In this document: in pieces, positions 59,711 to 64,000 of the stretch
Position numbering within the stretch: the first letter of the stretch is position 1
Layout: the number at the start of each line of letters is the position of its first letter
Assembly (NCBI RefSeq): GCF_014905175.1
Contig: NC_057788.1
Span: 21,794,154-21,858,153 of the forward strand
Length of the DNA: 64,000 nucleotides
Direction of reading: 5' to 3'
Source: Aphidius gifuensis
Taxonomy: Eukaryota > Arthropoda > Insecta > Hymenoptera > Braconidae
Notes under the pieces: model-generated
Databases searched by the model: none
What the model saw: only the letters and a program-made list of their open reading frames with translations
Told to the model about the DNA's origin: nothing
Translations under genes and position numbers: made by a program

Positions 59711-61509
59711 TTATTGAAATTTAACTGGAGAATTGATAAAAAAATTCCAATAAATATTTATGCGTATATTTAAATGTTGTACTAACGCATGCTCAGGATG
59801 ATTTCTAATTTGATCAATAAGATCAGTTCCTTTGAGTTCTTTTGTGCAAACACGATGGACAGCAGTAAAAAGTGGAAATTTATCAGTTAAATTTTTTGAT
59901 TTTAACATTTCATGAACTTCATCTGCTGTTGCAGGTCCTTGAAGTTTTTGACCATTTAAAAGTTCATCTTCAAGTTCTTTAATTGTCTAAAATAATAATT
60001 AATAAATTAGCTCATTGATAAATTATTGTATTTAATTATAACTGTTATTTGTTTAATTCTGAATTGTACCTTTCCAGTCTTAATAAACTGTTCACAAACA
60101 CGACGGTTTCTACCACCATAGCAAGTAGTAATGAGATCAGCAACACCACAACTTTCAAAAAATGTTGAAAGCTTTGATCCTCCATAAAATGTATCAACAA
60201 ATTTGATCATTTCCATCAAGCCCAATCTAATAACAGCTGCTTTTGTGTTATCACCCAAGCCCAAACCATCAACGAAACCAGCTGCACAAGCTACAATGTT
60301 CTGAGTGAAAAAAAAATATTCCAATAGTTATCACACATTTTTTATTATAAAATCTATCTAGTGTTATAATATTTTTTTTATAACAAATCTCAAAAATGAT
60401 TACCTTTAAAGCTCCACAAACTTCAACTGCTGCACAATCTTCAACGACAACGACTCTAAAGTTTGGAGTTTGGATTAAATCCCTCAAAACTGAAGCCAAA
60501 GCTTTATCTTTACATCCTAAAAATCATTTGAAATAAAAGTTTATCTATTAAATATCTATTAAATATGTGAAAATAATTTTATAAATTCAGCCAGAATCAA
60601 GCCAAATCAAGTGCCAGAATTTTAAAAATTCTGGCAAAATAATATAGTTATTTACATAAATATATTATTTTTCTTTTTTAATATTTGTTCTCGTGAAATT
60701 AACATTTCTTAAGAAACTTTAGAATATAAATTGTCAATTACCAATTGTTGTTTCACAAAACTTTTCTTCTGCAACTTCATTTGCAAGATTTGCACCCATC
60801 AATACATTACATGGAATTTTGAGATGATCTTCCACGACTTTTGATATCAGCTGTATGCTTTTATCAGCTCCAGAATCAAAGCCCTAAAGAAAATTATTAA
60901 ATAATTATTTAACTATTAATTTTAAATCAATAAATAAATTATCAGTGTTGCTTATGAGTATACCTTAATAAGTGAAAGTCCAACAGCAGTTGGTTTAATT
61001 TTTCCTAACATAGCAGCTGCTAGACCTCTGATAAATTGATGGGGAATGACAAAAATTAAAATATCAGCATCTTTTGCTGCCTCGACAATATCAGGAACTG
61101 CAACCTATAGAAGTTTAAAAAATTTAAATATCAATCAAGATAAAGTTGATTAACAGAAAAATAAAAGACTGATATTTTTCTCAACTAAAGTATATTTATA
61201 GCAGGAAGATACTTGACATTTTCATGTTGTTCATTAATAATTTCTGTTAATTTTTTACCATTAATCATCTCTTCATAAACGTACATAGTTACACGCTCCT
61301 CAAATTTGTCATTGAACTTGGCTGTATTAACACCAACAATTTTTGCAATTGCTGATCCCCTTTAAAAAAATAAAAGTTTATATAACAGACATTAAATCAT
61401 CTTGAATATTTTCACTTATTATATAAACTATTTTGTTTAAATTTTTTAATATTAATGGTATTTACCAATTGCCGCTACCAACGATGCAAACTTTTTTCTT
61501 AGTACTCAT
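59711..61509 (-). CDS. GPD1: Glycerol-3-phosphate dehydrogenase [NAD+], cytosolic, copy 1
   Basis: Reduces dihydroxyacetone phosphate with NADH; in insects it feeds the glycerophosphate shuttle and lipid synthesis. Exons on the minus strand: 61509-61466, 61359-61203, 61104-60964, 60883-60742, 60516-60404, 60300-60070, 59986-59711, about 367 residues. The N terminus has the Rossmann motif VCIVGSGNWGSAIAK, then VAVPDIVEAAKDADILIFVIP, GALKNIVACAAGF with the catalytic lysine, GDNTKAAVIRLGLMEM and GVADLITTCYGGRNR. Oddities: exon 2 ends at KYLP and the next exon starts VAVPD, so the conserved GHKLPPNV loop seen in animal enzymes is missing and the only usable donor is a poor GC site. Beyond HPEHA the frame runs 25 residues further (ALVQHLNIRINIYW...) instead of stopping at HPEHM, perhaps reading into an intron. 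It may be a diverging or decaying copy. Confidence 0.85.
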
Positions 61510-63550
61510 ATTGAAAATAAAATTCTCTTTAAATCACTGACACAAAACTTGATTATTTTTTTTTTGATAAGACACTCAATTGATGAGAGTCTTGTTCTTT
61601 TTGTAGTCTTTCGATCGGGAAATATTGGCTTACTGACTAAATTTAATTCATCATTGACCTTAGTATAACAAAAACAATGAATTTACTGTTGTTCACGCAA
61701 GATTTGGAACAACTTCAATGAAAAGACAAATATATATATCTGTCTAATGGATGACTGCCAATGTTAAATTTAATATTAGTATGATAATTAAAAAACAAAT
61801 ATAAACATACTGTATTACAATTTAAAATTAACTTACACTTGACATTGACAAAATTTTAAGGCATTAATTTAAATCAAAACAAAAAAAAAATATTAAATTA
61901 AAATTATTTGAAACAAAAGAATGCAGTAACTAGGCTGTCAAGTTACATGACTATAATCTATCTTCTGTGATGTATTATATCCATCTTTACCTTCAGTTAT
62001 TTCCATTTAAAAAACTCGTGATAATTTTCAAATAAATGACAAAAAAAAATCGAATTTATTGTGACAAAGTTTCAACTGTTACATACTAATTGTTTATTTT
62101 TTTTATTGGAAATATTTTCTTCCTTCAATGCTAAATATATTCATTAAAAAAAAAAAAAAAAACTGGCCTAGAAACAGCTTCATTTTCATGACCACTAGAC
62201 GGCCAGGAATCAAGGTGAAATTTAGATATTCGTCGTCAATATATATCTGTAAGCAGGCACATCATCTCAGCATATACGCTTACGTATTTTTAAAGAGAAC
62301 AATTCTATAATAAATATAATCATTTGATTTATTTACAAGTGGAAAATCAGTCAATGTATAAAATCATGTGTTTAAATTTTAAACTTTGATATTATGTTGA
62401 CTCTGGTACTGTTGAAATTTTAAGTAGATAATTATTTTATATTTATATGTAATATTTAAAAAAAAAATTAACGATAAAAAAATTATTTCAAGGTATCAAG
62501 TTTAATATGAATAACAATTTGGTTTTTACAGCTAACATGTCTATGTAAATGACTTTATGACATGAAAATAGTTTTGTTAGTTTTATTGTTTAAAGTATGA
62601 ACTTGTCCATAGTTCAAATTGTTTCCCTGATTCCGGACAATATTGTTAGGTATTACTAGACTTAGTCTTGTAATTCATGCAGTGAAAAATGTTTTCTTCT
62701 TGATAACCACTTCAAAGTCTGCAACTTGGTGGTAGGTTTTCGTTGCCATACCTGTATGTCAATGAAAAAAAATATTGATGATAAGTTTATTTATTTTTTT
62801 TATGAAAGAAAAGAGAGGTGATTAAATTCCAACGAACCCGTGCAAAATAGAAATGTTATTTGATCGATATGGAATAGATTAGTTATGAATTTATTTTTTA
62901 AAAAATCAATAAATTTTTTTCAACAAGAAATAAAATCTATATATATTTTTAAACTTTGCATATACAATGTTTTTTTTTTTTTTTTCATTAACAAATTAGA
63001 TTGATAAATCATAGATAATTGTAAACTAATTTTAATAGAAAATAATAAAGAAATTGAAAGAAAAAGAAAAAAAAAACTGAAAATATTAATATCTATCCTG
63101 CAGGTTCAAACATTTTTTTTGTTTGTTTTAACTAATATTGGAAGTTTTTTACTTGTAATATTTAAGATATTGATAGTATATAATAATTTTAACATTACTT
63201 GAGATTAACAGCAAAAGAAAAAAAAAAAAACAAATCAATTATCTTATTGTAATATATTAATGACTTGTAGTCTTGGTGCTTTGATTAGAAGTGTAATAGC
63301 TTTTTCATAAATAGAAGTGAATAAATAATTAATTTGTTCATAATTTATAAATGATGTCGTTCAACTTGACAAACATTTCAAGTAAAGATTAATAAGGAAT
63401 GCGAGTTAAAATAAAGAAAAATGAAATAATAAACAGATTCAAAATCAAAAGCCTTACCCAATGGGCTCAGAGATTCTAGATAAGATAAAATTTAGTATTT
63501 TCTATAACGTATCTTTGTTTGTAGGGTTTGTTTTTTTTTTTTTTTTGAGC
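61510..63550. other. Spacer between tandem GPD1 copies, promoter side of copy 1
   Basis: AT-rich with many homopolymer runs and short open frames that look random. The copy 1 promoter and 5' UTR should lie just above 61510. No gene supported. Confidence 0.4.
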
Positions 63551-64000
63551 TTACATGTGTTCAGGGTGATTGCGTATACAGTCAATGAAAGCAATGACTT
63601 TTTCTTTTCCAATAAAAATATTGTGAACAGCAGTAAAAAGTGGAAATTTATCTTCCATTCCTTTGAGCTTCAACATGTAGTTGACTTCTTCAGCAGTTAT
63701 TGGTCCTTGCAATTTTTGTCCATTTAACATTTCACTTTCAAGTTCATCAATTGGCTGAAAATATTAAATTATATTTATCTCCAATCACTCAGAAATATTT
63801 TGTTTGTTTTATAACAAAATGTAATTGTACCTTGTTCTTTTTAACAAAAGCCTCTGATACTTTTCTGTTTCTTCCACCATAACATGTGGTGATAAGATCA
63901 GCAACTCCACAACTTTCAAAAAAGGTGCTTAAATTACCACCGGGGAAAAATAGATCAACAAATTTAATCATTTCCATAAGACCCAATCTTATAACAGCAG
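63551..64000 (-). CDS. GPD1: Glycerol-3-phosphate dehydrogenase [NAD+], copy 2 (3' part, runs off the window)
   Basis: The last two exons of a second gene in the same orientation as copy 1. The penultimate exon (edge-63831) reads RLGLMEMIKFVDLFF then FESCGVADLITTCYGGRNRK; the last exon (63754-63551) reads LNGQKLQGPITAEEVNY, DKFPLFTAVHN and ends RNHPEHM at a TAA, the usual animal C terminus. Protein similarity to copy 1 is high but many positions differ (FPGGN versus YGGSK), so this is a separate tandem paralogue, not an assembly repeat. The 5' part lies beyond the window. Confidence 0.88.

Noticed and set aside
63461..63727. 88-codon plus-strand frame with a T-run encoded FFFFF
   Set aside because: Overlaps the last exon of GPD1 copy 2 on the other strand and has homopolymer-derived sequence.
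63551..64000. Copy 2 of GPD1 as an assembly duplicate or alternative exons of copy 1
   Set aside because: It repeats the penultimate exon with many amino-acid differences and lies upstream of the copy 1 start codon, so it is a separate gene.

Overview
The window is eukaryotic and comes from an insect nuclear genome. It is very AT-rich (roughly three quarters A+T by eye), nearly every gene is split by short AT-rich introns with GT..AG ends, and it carries an insect-type odorant receptor and daughterless. The gene set and the extreme AT bias suggest a hymenopteran such as a parasitoid wasp; that taxonomic guess is inference. There is no operon logic, CRISPR array, rRNA gene or intact tRNA gene.

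Layout from left to right: MCCC2, the beta subunit of mitochondrial methylcrotonoyl-CoA carboxylase (+, 7 exons, 453-3718); a secreted chitin-binding (CBM14) protein with a long charged/Asn-rich tail (+, 6652-9588); an odorant receptor (+, 11083-12831) tail-to-tail with a one-exon PTB-domain protein (-, 13078-13626); a secreted two-domain fasciclin (FAS1) protein (+, 14879-18203); a 607 bp nested inverted-repeat element (19172-19778); a SENP/Ulp1 SUMO protease (+, 21108-22832); the PQ-loop protein SLC66A2 (-, 24516-25970); DDA1 of the CRL4 ubiquitin ligase (-, 28482-29153); an intronless ABCG half-transporter (-, 30470-32296); the E-protein transcription factor daughterless over about 16 kb (-, 37985-54450), with an alternative first exon and a probable cassette exon; divergent from it, a RING plus C2H2 zinc-finger protein (+, 55083-57040); an 80-residue protein that is only an HP1 chromo shadow domain (-, 57454-57790), divergent from the complex III assembly factor LYRM7 (+, 58633-59334); then cytosolic glycerol-3-phosphate dehydrogenase (-, 59711-61509) and the 3' part of a second tandem copy running off the right edge (-, 63551-64000).

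Most genes are unrelated housekeeping or developmental loci that happen to be neighbours. Two pairs share short divergent promoters (daughterless / zinc finger, and chromo shadow protein / LYRM7). Exon boundaries were set by reading splice signals and checking that phases join; each multi-exon model closes in frame.

The less ordinary content is: the chromo-shadow-only HP1 relative; the diverged tandem GPDH pair, one copy apparently missing a conserved loop and carrying an unusual C terminus; duplicated helix-coding exons and a second N terminus in daughterless; a nested TIR element and three other foldback elements; a dispersed family of degenerate tRNA-like (B-box) fragments; and small GC-rich islands with open frames that no gene model explains. 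No clearly novel multi-gene system was found.
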